From Pseudomonadota bacterium (lineage in GTDB: Bacteria; Pseudomonadota; Gammaproteobacteria; Xanthomonadales; Rhodanobacteraceae), in assembly GCA_025351555.1 (NCBI GenBank), contig JANXVS010000406.1, positions 1-5,835 of the forward strand: 5,835 nt of DNA. The letters run 5' to 3'. Below the pieces are notes generated by a model, which ran no database searches, was not told where the DNA came from, and saw only the letters and a list, made by a program, of their open reading frames with translations. Made by a program: the position numbers and the translations under genes. Shown here one piece after another: positions 1-5,835 of this stretch (positions within the stretch are counted from its first letter, which is position 1; every line of letters starts with the position of its first letter).

Positions 1-69
1 AACCGAGATCACCCCCTTCAGCGCACGCAAACGCTAGCTGGGAATATTCATCGCCTTCGTTGCGGTCGC
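1..69. other. Short downstream region without a supported gene
   Basis: This is the sequence after the glycosylase stop. The only hairpin I see is a 4-bp AGCG/CGCT stem around 19-35 without a T-run, too weak for an intrinsic terminator. A plus-strand frame ending at TAG 35-37 (residues TEITPFSARKR) could be the tail of a convergent gene, but eleven codons are not enough to decide. Confidence 0.3.
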
Positions 70-687
70 TCAGCGCTTAGACACATGCTCGTTATCCGCC
101 ACATACCAACGCCACAATAAATCGGCAGCGCGGCTGATGCCGATGCGCGTTCGCCCCGGAGGCTTGCGCGGAGGCGCGAAGCCATCGTCGACGATGGTGA
201 ATCCGGCTTGCGCCGCCACCAGATCAATACCGTTTTGAATTCCGCTGATGCCGAGGGCTTGAGTTAGGCGGCCAGGGCCACTGCACAAGTCGCTGTCGCG
301 CCTTGCCCGCGGACGTGCGCGCCGCATTTGCGCCAGGCCTGTGAGTGGCTCAAGCGCCCTGATGAGCACACCGGCGCCTTCACCGTCGTCGCCACAGACG
401 GCATTGCAACACCAGTGCATGCCGTAAGTGAAGTACACATACATGAAGCCGGGAGGACCGAACATGACAGCGTTGCGCGCGGTCTTGCCGCGATAGCTGT
501 GCGCTGCCGGATCGATCGCGCCGCAATACGCTTCGACTTCAACGATGCGGCCGGATCGTCCGTCTGCTGACACCAGCACCTTGTTGAGCAGTTGCGGCGC
601 AACGATGCGCGGATCGCGATGATAGAACGCACGTGGAAGCGGCAAACCCGGCCACACGATCGCGCGCTGCGGCACACTCGATGTCAT
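70..687 (-). CDS. DNA-3-methyladenine glycosylase, AAG/MPG family
   Basis: Monofunctional base-excision repair glycosylase that removes alkylated and deaminated purines (3-methyladenine, 7-methylguanine, hypoxanthine) by breaking the N-glycosidic bond. It has 205 residues, normal for bacterial members. Key residues align with human AAG: VEVEAY contains Glu52 (general base, human Glu125) and Tyr54 (Tyr127); AAHS gives His63 (His136); YVYFTYGMHWCCN gives Tyr88 (the intercalating Tyr162) and Asn95 (Asn169); then LIRALEP at 108-114 and CSGPGRLTQALGI at 135-147. The fold is unrelated to the HhH AlkA and Tag enzymes. The C-terminus ends with RIGISRA.D.LWRWYV, as expected. The frame stays open far upstream, but that part is an Arg-rich shadow of ndh; the Met at the ATGA overlap fits the family N-terminus. 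It is the last gene of the operon; the stop is TGA at 70-72. Confidence 0.95.
   Translation of the reverse strand: MTSSVPQRAIVWPGLPLPRAFYHRDPRIVAPQLLNKVLVSADGRSGRIVEVEAYCGAIDPAAHSYRGKTARNAVMFGPPGFMYVYFTYGMHWCCNAVCGDDGEGAGVLIRALEPLTGLAQMRRARPRARRDSDLCSGPGRLTQALGISGIQNGIDLVAAQAGFTIVDDGFAPPRKPPGRTRIGISRAADLLWRWYVADNEHVSKR
684..687 (-). other. ndh stop / glycosylase start overlap (ATGA)
   Basis: The ndh TGA (684-686) overlaps the glycosylase ATG (685-687). The upstream bases have only a weak GAAG three bases before the ATG, so translational coupling is likely. Confidence 0.85.
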
Positions 688-1958
688 GGCTTCGGCCGCT
701 GACCGGCCTGCATGATCAGACGGGCGCTGCGATTGCCCGTGGCGTAGATCCACAGCCAGTTCAACGCGACAGTCAAACGATTGCGCACGCCGATCAGGAA
801 GTAGATATGCGAAAGCCCCCAGATCCACCAGGCGATGCGTCCGCGCAGCCTGATCCAGCCAAAATCGATGATCGCGGAGCGCTTGCCGATGGTCGCGAGG
901 CTGCCGGCATGCTTGTAGCGAAACGGCCGCGGCGACGTGTCGCCGCGAAGGCGCAGTTCGATCGTGGCGGCGACATGGCGGCCTTGCTGCTTGGCCGCTG
1001 GTGCAATCCCCGGCAGCGGTTTGCCATCCCATGCGTCCAGCGTCACGGTGTCGCCAATGGCGAAAATTTCGGGATGACCTGCGACAGTCAGATCCGGCTG
1101 CACCTTGATACGATTGGCGCGATCGGCTGGCGCACCGAGCCAGTCGGCCGCAGGCGAAGCGCGAACGCCGGCAGCCCAGAGGATGAGCTTGGCTGCCAAC
1201 GTGCGCTCGCCGAAGACGACGCCATCGTTCGTGCATTCGCTGACTGCGCGGCCGAGTTCAATCTCCACGCCCAGGCGTTCGAGCGCCGCGTGCGCGTAAC
1301 TGGATAGGTCTTCGCGGAAGCTGGGCAGGATGCGCGGGCCGGCTTCGATCAATACGATGCGCGCCTTGTGCGTATCGATGTGGCGAAAATCTGCGCGCAG
1401 AGTCTCGTGCGCAAGTTCAGCAATCGTGCCCGCCAATTCCACGCCTGTCGGGCCGCCGCCGACGATCGCAAAGGTCAGCAGCGCGGCGCGACGGTCTGGA
1501 TCGGTCTCGCGCTCGGCGAGTTCAAAAGCACGCAGAATCCGTCCGCGAATATCCGTTGCGTCTTCCAATGTCTTCAGACCGGGCGCGCAGGATTCCCATT
1601 CGGCATGTCCGAAATACGCATGTCGTGCTCCGGTTGCCAACACCAGGGTGTCGTAGGCGATCGTGCCACCGTCTTCGAGCAGGACATGGTGGCGCGCACT
1701 ATCAACACCGGCGACGACGCCGAGCAAGGTCGTGATGTTTTTGCGCGTACGCAACAGATGCCGCACCGGCCATGCGATCTCGGAGGGCGCCAGTGATGCC
1801 GTGGCGACCTGATACAACAGCGGCTGGAATACATGATGATTGAACTGATCGATGATCGTGATGCAAACCGGTGCACTGGCCAGGCGACGCGCCACCTCAA
1901 GACCCCCAAAACCGGCGCCGACGATGACCACATGATGGGTATCGGGCGAACCGCTCAT
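684..1958 (-). CDS. ndh: Type II NADH dehydrogenase (NDH-2), NAD(P)/FAD-dependent
   Basis: Single-subunit, non-proton-pumping NADH:quinone oxidoreductase on the cytoplasmic face of the inner membrane. It has 424 residues, normal for the family. Visible features: the FAD-binding Rossmann motif GAGFGG at 14-19; HHVFQPLLYQVA at 41-52, typical of NDH-2; ATGA at 108-111; the NADH-binding GGGPTG at 167-172 with the following VELAG; the second FAD contact AIGD at 300-303; and APAAKQQGR at 319-327, the region near the flavin and quinone site. The C-terminal part (about 365-415) has GSLATIGKR, then a Trp- and aromatic-rich stretch and GVRNRL, matching the amphipathic membrane anchor of bacterial NDH-2. 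There is no Cys pair of the disulfide reductase type. The start is the Met overlapping the DUF488 stop; the same frame stays open further upstream, but that stretch lies over DUF488 and does not resemble the family. Substrate preference (NADH against NADPH) cannot be read with certainty. Confidence 0.94.
   Translation of the reverse strand: MSGSPDTHHVVIVGAGFGGLEVARRLASAPVCITIIDQFNHHVFQPLLYQVATASLAPSEIAWPVRHLLRTRKNITTLLGVVAGVDSARHHVLLEDGGTIAYDTLVLATGARHAYFGHAEWESCAPGLKTLEDATDIRGRILRAFELAERETDPDRRAALLTFAIVGGGPTGVELAGTIAELAHETLRADFRHIDTHKARIVLIEAGPRILPSFREDLSSYAHAALERLGVEIELGRAVSECTNDGVVFGERTLAAKLILWAAGVRASPAADWLGAPADRANRIKVQPDLTVAGHPEIFAIGDTVTLDAWDGKPLPGIAPAAKQQGRHVAATIELRLRGDTSPRPFRYKHAGSLATIGKRSAIIDFGWIRLRGRIAWWIWGLSHIYFLIGVRNRLTVALNWLWIYATGNRSARLIMQAGQRPKP
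1955..1958 (-). other. DUF488 stop / ndh start overlap (ATGA)
   Basis: The DUF488 TGA (1955-1957) overlaps the ndh ATG (1956-1958). No good Shine-Dalgarno motif precedes the ATG, so ndh translation probably depends on ribosomes finishing the DUF488 gene. Confidence 0.85.
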
Positions 1959-2509
1959 GGTTCGATTGCCGCATAACTCACACGGCCCTGAACGACGCGG
2001 GCGGGTGCTGTCATCGGATGTGGCGCGGTATGTTTCGCATCCAGGATATGCACCACTTCGATACCACGAACACACAGCGCATCGGCAATCATCGAGCGAT
2101 GGCAACGCCACCACACCGCTTCGGAGCACATGAGCGCGGTGCGTGATCGGCTCGCCAACGGCAGCAGTTCATCCAGGCCCTGCGCGAAGGGTGGCGTCGC
2201 CATGTAGTCGGCGTAGGCGCGAAACGAGGCATTGCGCCAGACGGTGTTCGGCGAATCCGGCATGCCGCGCCGGCGACCGCCCAGTATCTGAAACCATTGA
2301 TAGCCGACGCCATGCTCCGAGAGTGTTTGCGCCAAGGCGTCCTTGCCGTACTGCGGATATTTCCGCGAGCCGGGAAAACTGCGTACATCGGCAATGGCTT
2401 CAATGTGATATTCGGCGAGCATGCCGAGGAACTCCTCGATCGGGCGGGTCGAATGACCAATCGTCCAGATCGTTGCGGGAGTTGCCAGGTTTGCGGGATC
2501 GAGTCTCAG
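1955..2509 (-). CDS. DUF488 family protein, probable CTG start
   Basis: No biochemical function is assigned to this family; it is predicted soluble and small. With the CTG start it has 184 residues, a normal family size. Conserved blocks: the N-terminal strand TIWTIGHST at 13-21; [16 protein letters not shown] at 39-54, a typical DUF488 signature; Tyr70 and ILGGRR at 75-80; and ALMCSE (Cys128, Glu130) followed by WRCHR (Cys136, His137, Arg138). The Cys/Glu/Cys-His-Arg cluster is the likely functional centre, possibly binding a metal or nucleic acid, which is inference. There is no signal peptide or membrane segment. Start choice: the next in-frame ATG upstream is at 2741-2743, 234 bases inside tkt and attached to an Arg-rich, shadow-like peptide, while the first internal Met (residue 30) would delete the conserved TIGHS strand. 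No ATG, GTG or TTG lies in frame just before TIGHS, so CTG, ATT or ATC must be used. Its stop overlaps the ndh ATG. Confidence 0.88.
   Translation of the reverse strand: MRLDPANLATPATIWTIGHSTRPIEEFLGMLAEYHIEAIADVRSFPGSRKYPQYGKDALAQTLSEHGVGYQWFQILGGRRRGMPDSPNTVWRNASFRAYADYMATPPFAQGLDELLPLASRSRTALMCSEAVWWRCHRSMIADALCVRGIEVVHILDAKHTAPHPMTAPARVVQGRVSYAAIEP
2506..2509 (-). other. tkt stop / DUF488 start overlap (CTGA)
   Basis: The TGA of tkt (2506-2508) shares two bases with a CTG (2507-2509) that is in frame with the DUF488 protein. It has the same geometry as the two ATGA junctions downstream, which is the main argument for CTG as the real start. Confidence 0.5.
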
Positions 2510-4542
2510 AGCAATGCCTTGGCGCGCGCGCAGACATTGTCGACGGTGAAGCCGTATTCGCGTAGCAGGATTTCGGCAGGCGCAGACGCGCCGAAACGCT
2601 CGATGCCGATCACGTCGCCGCGGTCCCCCACGTAACGATGCCAGCCTTGTGGACTGCCGGCTTCGACCACGAGGCGTGCCGATACGTTCGTTGGCAGCAC
2701 CTCCTCGCGATAAGCCTGTGGTTGCGCGTCGAACAGATTCCAACTCGGCATCGACACGCAGCGCACCGCGATGCCTTCATTTTGCAAACGCTCCGCAGCG
2801 GCCAGGATCAGGCCGACTTCCGATCCGCTGGCTATGAGGATGAGTCCGGGTTTGCCATCCTTCGCGTCACTGAGGATATACGCGCCTTTGCGCAGCCCTT
2901 CGGCGCTGGCATAACGGCTGCGATCGAGCGTGGGCAACGCCTGTCGCGTCAGCAGGAGCACCACCGGGCGCTCGCGCGTTTCCACAGCAACGCGCCAAGC
3001 GACTGCGGTTTCGTTCGCATCGGCGGGACGGATCAAGCTCAGATTCGGAATCGCGCGCAAGTTCGCCAATTGCTCCACCGGCTGGTGCGTGGGGCCGTCT
3101 TCGCCCAGCGCGATGCTGTCGTGAGTGAACACATTGACCACGTGCAACTTCGACAGCGCAGCCAGCCGCATCGGCGGCCGCATGTAATCGGAGAAGATCA
3201 GGAAGGTCGCGGTGTAGGGAATGAAACCACCGTGTGCGGCCATGCCGTTGGCGATCGCTCCCATTGCATGTTCGCGCACGCCGAAATGCAGATTGCGTCC
3301 AGCGTAGCTCCATACTTCGTCCGGCGCGCCCTGCTCGTCCGGCTCCTTGGCGGGCGAGAACACGCCTATCCCCTTGACCGCAGTGAACGTGGAGGGATCC
3401 AGATCGGCCGAACCGCCGCTGATCGCCGGCAACTTCGACGCAATCACGCTCAATACTTTGCCGCCGGCAACGCGCGTGGAGAGTCCCTTGGCGTCAGCGG
3501 GAAATATCGGGATATCGGCGTCCCAACCGACGGGCAAGTCACCGCGCAAGCTGCGCTGCAATTGCGCGGCGAGTTCCGGATGCACTTTTGTATACTTTTC
3601 TAACCTGCGCTGCCACGCCGCCTCGGCGCGCTTGCCGCGATCCAGTGCACTGCGGCAATGCGCCAGCGCGGCCTCCGGAATCAGAAAATCCGGCACGGTC
3701 GGCCAGCCCAGGTTCTGCTTGGTTTTTTTCACGTCTTCCACGCCCAGCGGCGATCCATGCGCCTTGTAACTGTCCTGCTCGGGCGAGCCATAGCCGATAT
3801 GCGTGCGCACCAGAATCAACGAAGGTTTGCCGGTCTGGCGTTTGGCCTTCTTGATGGCTGATTCTATCGCAGCCACATCGTTGCCGTCGGCGATGAATTG
3901 CACATGCCAGCCATAGGCTTGGAAACGCGCCGCACGATCCTCAGTAAAGGTGATGTCGGTGCCGGCCGATAAGGTCACGTAGTTGTCGTCGTACAGGCAG
4001 ATCAGCTTGCCCAATTGCAAATGCCCTGCAAGCGAAGCGGCTTCCGACGCCACGCCTTCCATCAAATCGCCATCGCTGACGATGGCGTACGTATGATGAT
4101 CGACAACGGCATGGCCCTCGCGGTTGTAGCGCGCTCCCAGTTGTGCCTCGGCGATAGCCATGCCGACGGCGTTGGCCATGCCTTGGCCGAGTGGTCCGGT
4201 GGTGACTTCGACGCCCGGGGTGTGTCCGCGCTCGGGATGCCCCGGCGTCTTGCTGCCCCATTGGCGGAACTGCTTGATGTCGTCGAGCGACAGATCGTAT
4301 CCGGTCATGTGCAGCAAACTATACAAAAGCGCCGAGCCGTGTCCGGCCGAGAGGACAAAGCGGTCGCGATCGGCCCACCCGGGATTGGCTGGATGGTGTT
4401 TCAAGAATCGCGTCCACAAAACGTAGGCCATCGGGGCGGCGCCCAGCGGTAGGCCGGGATGGCCGCTGTCGGCTTTCTGCACCATGTCCACCGACAGGAA
4501 TCGCAGGGTATCGATGCATTGCTGATCGAGTGGGTCAGTCAT
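2506..4542 (-). CDS. tkt: Transketolase
   Basis: Thiamine diphosphate-dependent enzyme that moves two-carbon ketol units between sugar phosphates in the non-oxidative pentose phosphate pathway (and in the Calvin cycle where present). It has 678 residues, close to the usual 660-680, with no truncation. Domains in order: N-terminal TPP-binding domain about 1-330, pyrimidine-binding domain about 355-530, C-terminal domain about 545-678. Active-site signatures seen: SGHPG (His28), AGHGS (His68), TPGHPE (His102), GPLGQG at 116-121, the cofactor motif SDGDLMEG (Asp157) with YDDN (Asn187) for the metal and diphosphate, FGVREHAM with catalytic Glu424, and EDGPTHQP (His486). The SGHPG, GPLGQG, YDDN and THQP motifs separate it from DXP synthase. 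The C-terminal FTVDNV..AKALL ending closely resembles E. coli TktA. The start is supported by AGGAG 8 bases upstream. A run of seven A (minus strand, near 3724-3730) does not disrupt the frame. Its stop codon overlaps the proposed start of the DUF488 gene. Confidence 0.98.
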   Translation of the reverse strand: MTDPLDQQCIDTLRFLSVDMVQKADSGHPGLPLGAAPMAYVLWTRFLKHHPANPGWADRDRFVLSAGHGSALLYSLLHMTGYDLSLDDIKQFRQWGSKTPGHPERGHTPGVEVTTGPLGQGMANAVGMAIAEAQLGARYNREGHAVVDHHTYAIVSDGDLMEGVASEAASLAGHLQLGKLICLYDDNYVTLSAGTDITFTEDRAARFQAYGWHVQFIADGNDVAAIESAIKKAKRQTGKPSLILVRTHIGYGSPEQDSYKAHGSPLGVEDVKKTKQNLGWPTVPDFLIPEAALAHCRSALDRGKRAEAAWQRRLEKYTKVHPELAAQLQRSLRGDLPVGWDADIPIFPADAKGLSTRVAGGKVLSVIASKLPAISGGSADLDPSTFTAVKGIGVFSPAKEPDEQGAPDEVWSYAGRNLHFGVREHAMGAIANGMAAHGGFIPYTATFLIFSDYMRPPMRLAALSKLHVVNVFTHDSIALGEDGPTHQPVEQLANLRAIPNLSLIRPADANETAVAWRVAVETRERPVVLLLTRQALPTLDRSRYASAEGLRKGAYILSDAKDGKPGLILIASGSEVGLILAAAERLQNEGIAVRCVSMPSWNLFDAQPQAYREEVLPTNVSARLVVEAGSPQGWHRYVGDRGDVIGIERFGASAPAEILLREYGFTVDNVCARAKALL
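2517..2520 (-). promoter_or_regulatory. Possible Shine-Dalgarno site for the CTG-started DUF488 gene
   Basis: AAGG on the minus strand lies 7 bases before the CTG at 2507-2509, within the last codons of tkt. The spacing is normal and supports CTG as start, but a four-base match occurs easily by chance. Confidence 0.4.
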
Positions 4543-4550
4543 GATGGTGG

Positions 4551-4555
4551 CTCCT
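4551..4555 (-). promoter_or_regulatory. Shine-Dalgarno site of tkt
   Basis: AGGAG on the minus strand lies 8 bases before the tkt ATG (4540-4542), inside the 21-base pgm-tkt gap. It is the only strong ribosome binding site seen in the window. It fixes the tkt start and suggests that tkt is initiated independently, unlike the three overlapping genes after it. Confidence 0.85.
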
Positions 4556-4563
4556 AGTGGGGC

Positions 4564-5835
4564 TCAGCCAATTGCCGCATCGACAATCTTCTGTGCTTCC
4601 TGAAGAATATATTGTAAATGCTTCTTTCCATTGAAACTTTCCGCGTAAATTTTGTAGATTTCTTCGGTGCCAGACGGTCGCGCGGCGAACCAGCCATTGG
4701 CGGCGATAACTTTGATGCCACCGATGGCAGCATCGTTGCCGGGCGCGCGATCGAGCACCTGTTCGATCTTTTCGCCGGCCAATTGATCGCTTCGCAACTG
4801 AGCTGGCGATAGTTTCGCGAGCTTGGTCTTCTGCGCCGGCGTGGCAGCCGCGTCGACGCGGTCGGAAATCGGTTCACCGAGTTCGCGAGTGAGTTGCGCA
4901 TACATCTCGCCCGGGTCTTTGCCGCAGCGCGCGCTGATTTCCGCGGACAGCAGCGCCGGCACCAGGCCGTCTTTGTCCGTTGTCCACACCGAACCGTCAC
5001 GGCGCAGCAGCGATGCGCCGGCGCTTTCTTCGCCGCCGAAACCCAGCGAGCCATCGAATAAACCGGCGGCGAACCATTTGAAACCGACCGGCACTTCATA
5101 GAGGCTGCGGCCGAGCCGCTGGGTCACGCGATCAATCATCATTGTGCTGACCACAGTCTTGCCGACCGCTGCGTCCTTGCTCCACTGCGGCCGATGCTGG
5201 AACAGATAGTCGATCAGCACCGACAAATACTGATTCGGCTGTATCAATCCGCTGCTGCGAGTGACGATGCCGTGGCGATCGTGGTCGGTGTCGCAGGCGA
5301 AGGCGACGTCATATTGGTCCTTCAGCCCGATCAGCCGCTGCATCGCGTACGACGACGACGGATCCATGCGGATTTTTCCGTCCCAGTCCGCGGTCATGAA
5401 CGCGAACTGCGGATCGACTTCCGCGCTGACCACCGTCAGATCGATCTTGTACCGCTCGGCGATCGGCGCCCAGTAGTGCACGCCGGCGCCGCCGAGTGGA
5501 TCCACACCCATGTGGATGCCTGCGCCACGGATCGCATCGAAGTCGATGACGTTGCCGAGATCGCCGACATAGTTGTTGAGAAAATCGTGCGCGTGGGTGG
5601 TGGCGGCCTTCTGCGCGCGTGCAAACGGAATGCGCTTGACGCCGTCGAGTCCCGTTTGGAGCAGGGCGTTGGCGCGATTCTGTATCCAGCCGGTGATATC
5701 ACTGTCAGCAGGACCACCGTTCGGCGGGTTGTACTTGAAACCACCGTCGCCCGGCGGATTGTGTGAAGGCGTGATGACGATGCCGTCGGCCAGTCCGGTT
5801 TTGCGGCCGCCGCTGTTATGAAGCCCGCAGTTATG
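4564..5835 (-). CDS. pgm: Alpha-D-glucose phosphate-specific phosphoglucomutase, C-terminal 423 residues (5' end outside window)
   Basis: Interconverts glucose-1-phosphate and glucose-6-phosphate in the cytoplasm, linking glycogen and sugar-nucleotide synthesis to glycolysis. The frame is open from the right edge to a TGA at 4564-4566, giving 423 visible residues. E. coli Pgm has about 546, so roughly the first 125 are missing. Visible landmarks, numbered in this fragment: the phosphoserine loop TPSHNPP with catalytic Ser24 (codon 5764-5766), followed by a [11 protein letters not shown] segment; the metal-binding loop DTDHDRHG with Asp182, Asp184 and Asp186; the sugar-binding loop GFGGEESAG at 265-273; and the phosphate-binding ARPSGTE at 385-391. 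All four signatures are intact, and the sequence resembles the E. coli type along its length, so this is not a PgcA or phosphomannomutase-type enzyme. The methionine at 5511 is internal, not a start. It is the first gene seen in the operon, and tkt follows after 21 bases. The last 25 or so codons are unusually AT-rich. Confidence 0.97.
   Translation of the reverse strand, partial: HNCGLHNSGGRKTGLADGIVITPSHNPPGDGGFKYNPPNGGPADSDITGWIQNRANALLQTGLDGVKRIPFARAQKAATTHAHDFLNNYVGDLGNVIDFDAIRGAGIHMGVDPLGGAGVHYWAPIAERYKIDLTVVSAEVDPQFAFMTADWDGKIRMDPSSSYAMQRLIGLKDQYDVAFACDTDHDRHGIVTRSSGLIQPNQYLSVLIDYLFQHRPQWSKDAAVGKTVVSTMMIDRVTQRLGRSLYEVPVGFKWFAAGLFDGSLGFGGEESAGASLLRRDGSVWTTDKDGLVPALLSAEISARCGKDPGEMYAQLTRELGEPISDRVDAAATPAQKTKLAKLSPAQLRSDQLAGEKIEQVLDRAPGNDAAIGGIKVIAANGWFAARPSGTEEIYKIYAESFNGKKHLQYILQEAQKIVDAAIG

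Noticed and set aside
688..1236. Long N-terminal extension of the glycosylase frame
   Set aside because: The extension overlaps ndh, is Arg/Ala/Ser-rich and does not match the AAG family; the ATGA overlap start fits better.
633..1307. A 224-codon plus-strand open frame antisense to ndh
   Set aside because: It is fully covered by ndh and the glycosylase start, both with clear family motifs. The peptide shows no family resemblance.
1959..2129. N-terminal extension of the NDH-2 frame up to an ATG at 2127-2129
   Set aside because: It overlaps the conserved CSE/CHR part of DUF488. NDH-2 proteins normally begin a few residues before the GxGxxG motif, as with the chosen Met.
2510..2743. ATG at 2741-2743 as the start of the DUF488 gene
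   Set aside because: It would overlap tkt by more than 230 bases and add an Arg-rich segment not found in the family.
2638..3603. A 321-codon plus-strand open frame antisense to tkt
   Set aside because: It lies entirely within tkt, has no recognisable domain and an Arg/His/Gln-rich composition, as expected from an antisense frame of a GC-rich gene.
3582..3603. AT-rich stretch with a GTATAC palindrome inside tkt
   Set aside because: It is short and encodes the linker between the first two transketolase domains (EKYTKV). Nothing else supports a regulatory site.
3724..3730. Run of seven A in the tkt coding strand as a possible slippage or frameshift site
   Set aside because: The tkt frame continues intact through it with matching protein on both sides. 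There is no overlapping frame of interest and no stimulatory structure that I can see.
5345..5360. ACG/GAC trinucleotide repeat in pgm
   Set aside because: It is only a few units, encoding three consecutive serines at a Pgm position where serines are usual; no sign of expansion.

Overview
The window is one tightly packed block of five genes, all read leftward (minus strand). In transcription order they are: the 3' part of a phosphoglucomutase gene (pgm, cut by the right edge), transketolase (tkt), a DUF488-family gene, a type II NADH dehydrogenase (ndh-like) and a DNA-3-methyladenine glycosylase (AAG/MPG family). The high GC content, the strong G/C preference at third codon positions and the protein types suggest a GC-rich proteobacterium, perhaps a beta- or gammaproteobacterium. 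That placement rests on protein resemblance only; no rRNA or other marker is present.

Layout: pgm (5835 to 4564) is followed after 21 bases by tkt (4542 to 2506), which has a clear ribosome binding site. From there each junction is a 4-base stop/start overlap. tkt into DUF488 is CTGA (2506-2509). DUF488 into ndh is ATGA (1955-1958). ndh into the glycosylase is ATGA (684-687). This argues for one polycistronic mRNA with translational coupling. The promoter lies beyond the right edge, and no convincing terminator is visible in the 69 bases after the last stop codon.

Function: Pgm interconverts glucose-1-phosphate and glucose-6-phosphate, and transketolase runs the non-oxidative pentose phosphate pathway, so the first two genes form a central carbon pair. 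NDH-2 passes electrons from NADH to quinone at the membrane without pumping protons. The last gene removes alkylated purines from DNA. The DUF488 protein has no assigned function. The genes share transcription more clearly than they share a pathway.

The most unusual point is the DUF488 start. The reading frame upstream of its conserved N-terminus has no ATG, GTG or TTG for at least about 200 bases. The best start is a CTG overlapping the tkt stop codon, with an AAGG motif 7 bases upstream. I saw no mobile element, CRISPR array, RNA gene or defence system, and no evidence of a wholly new system.
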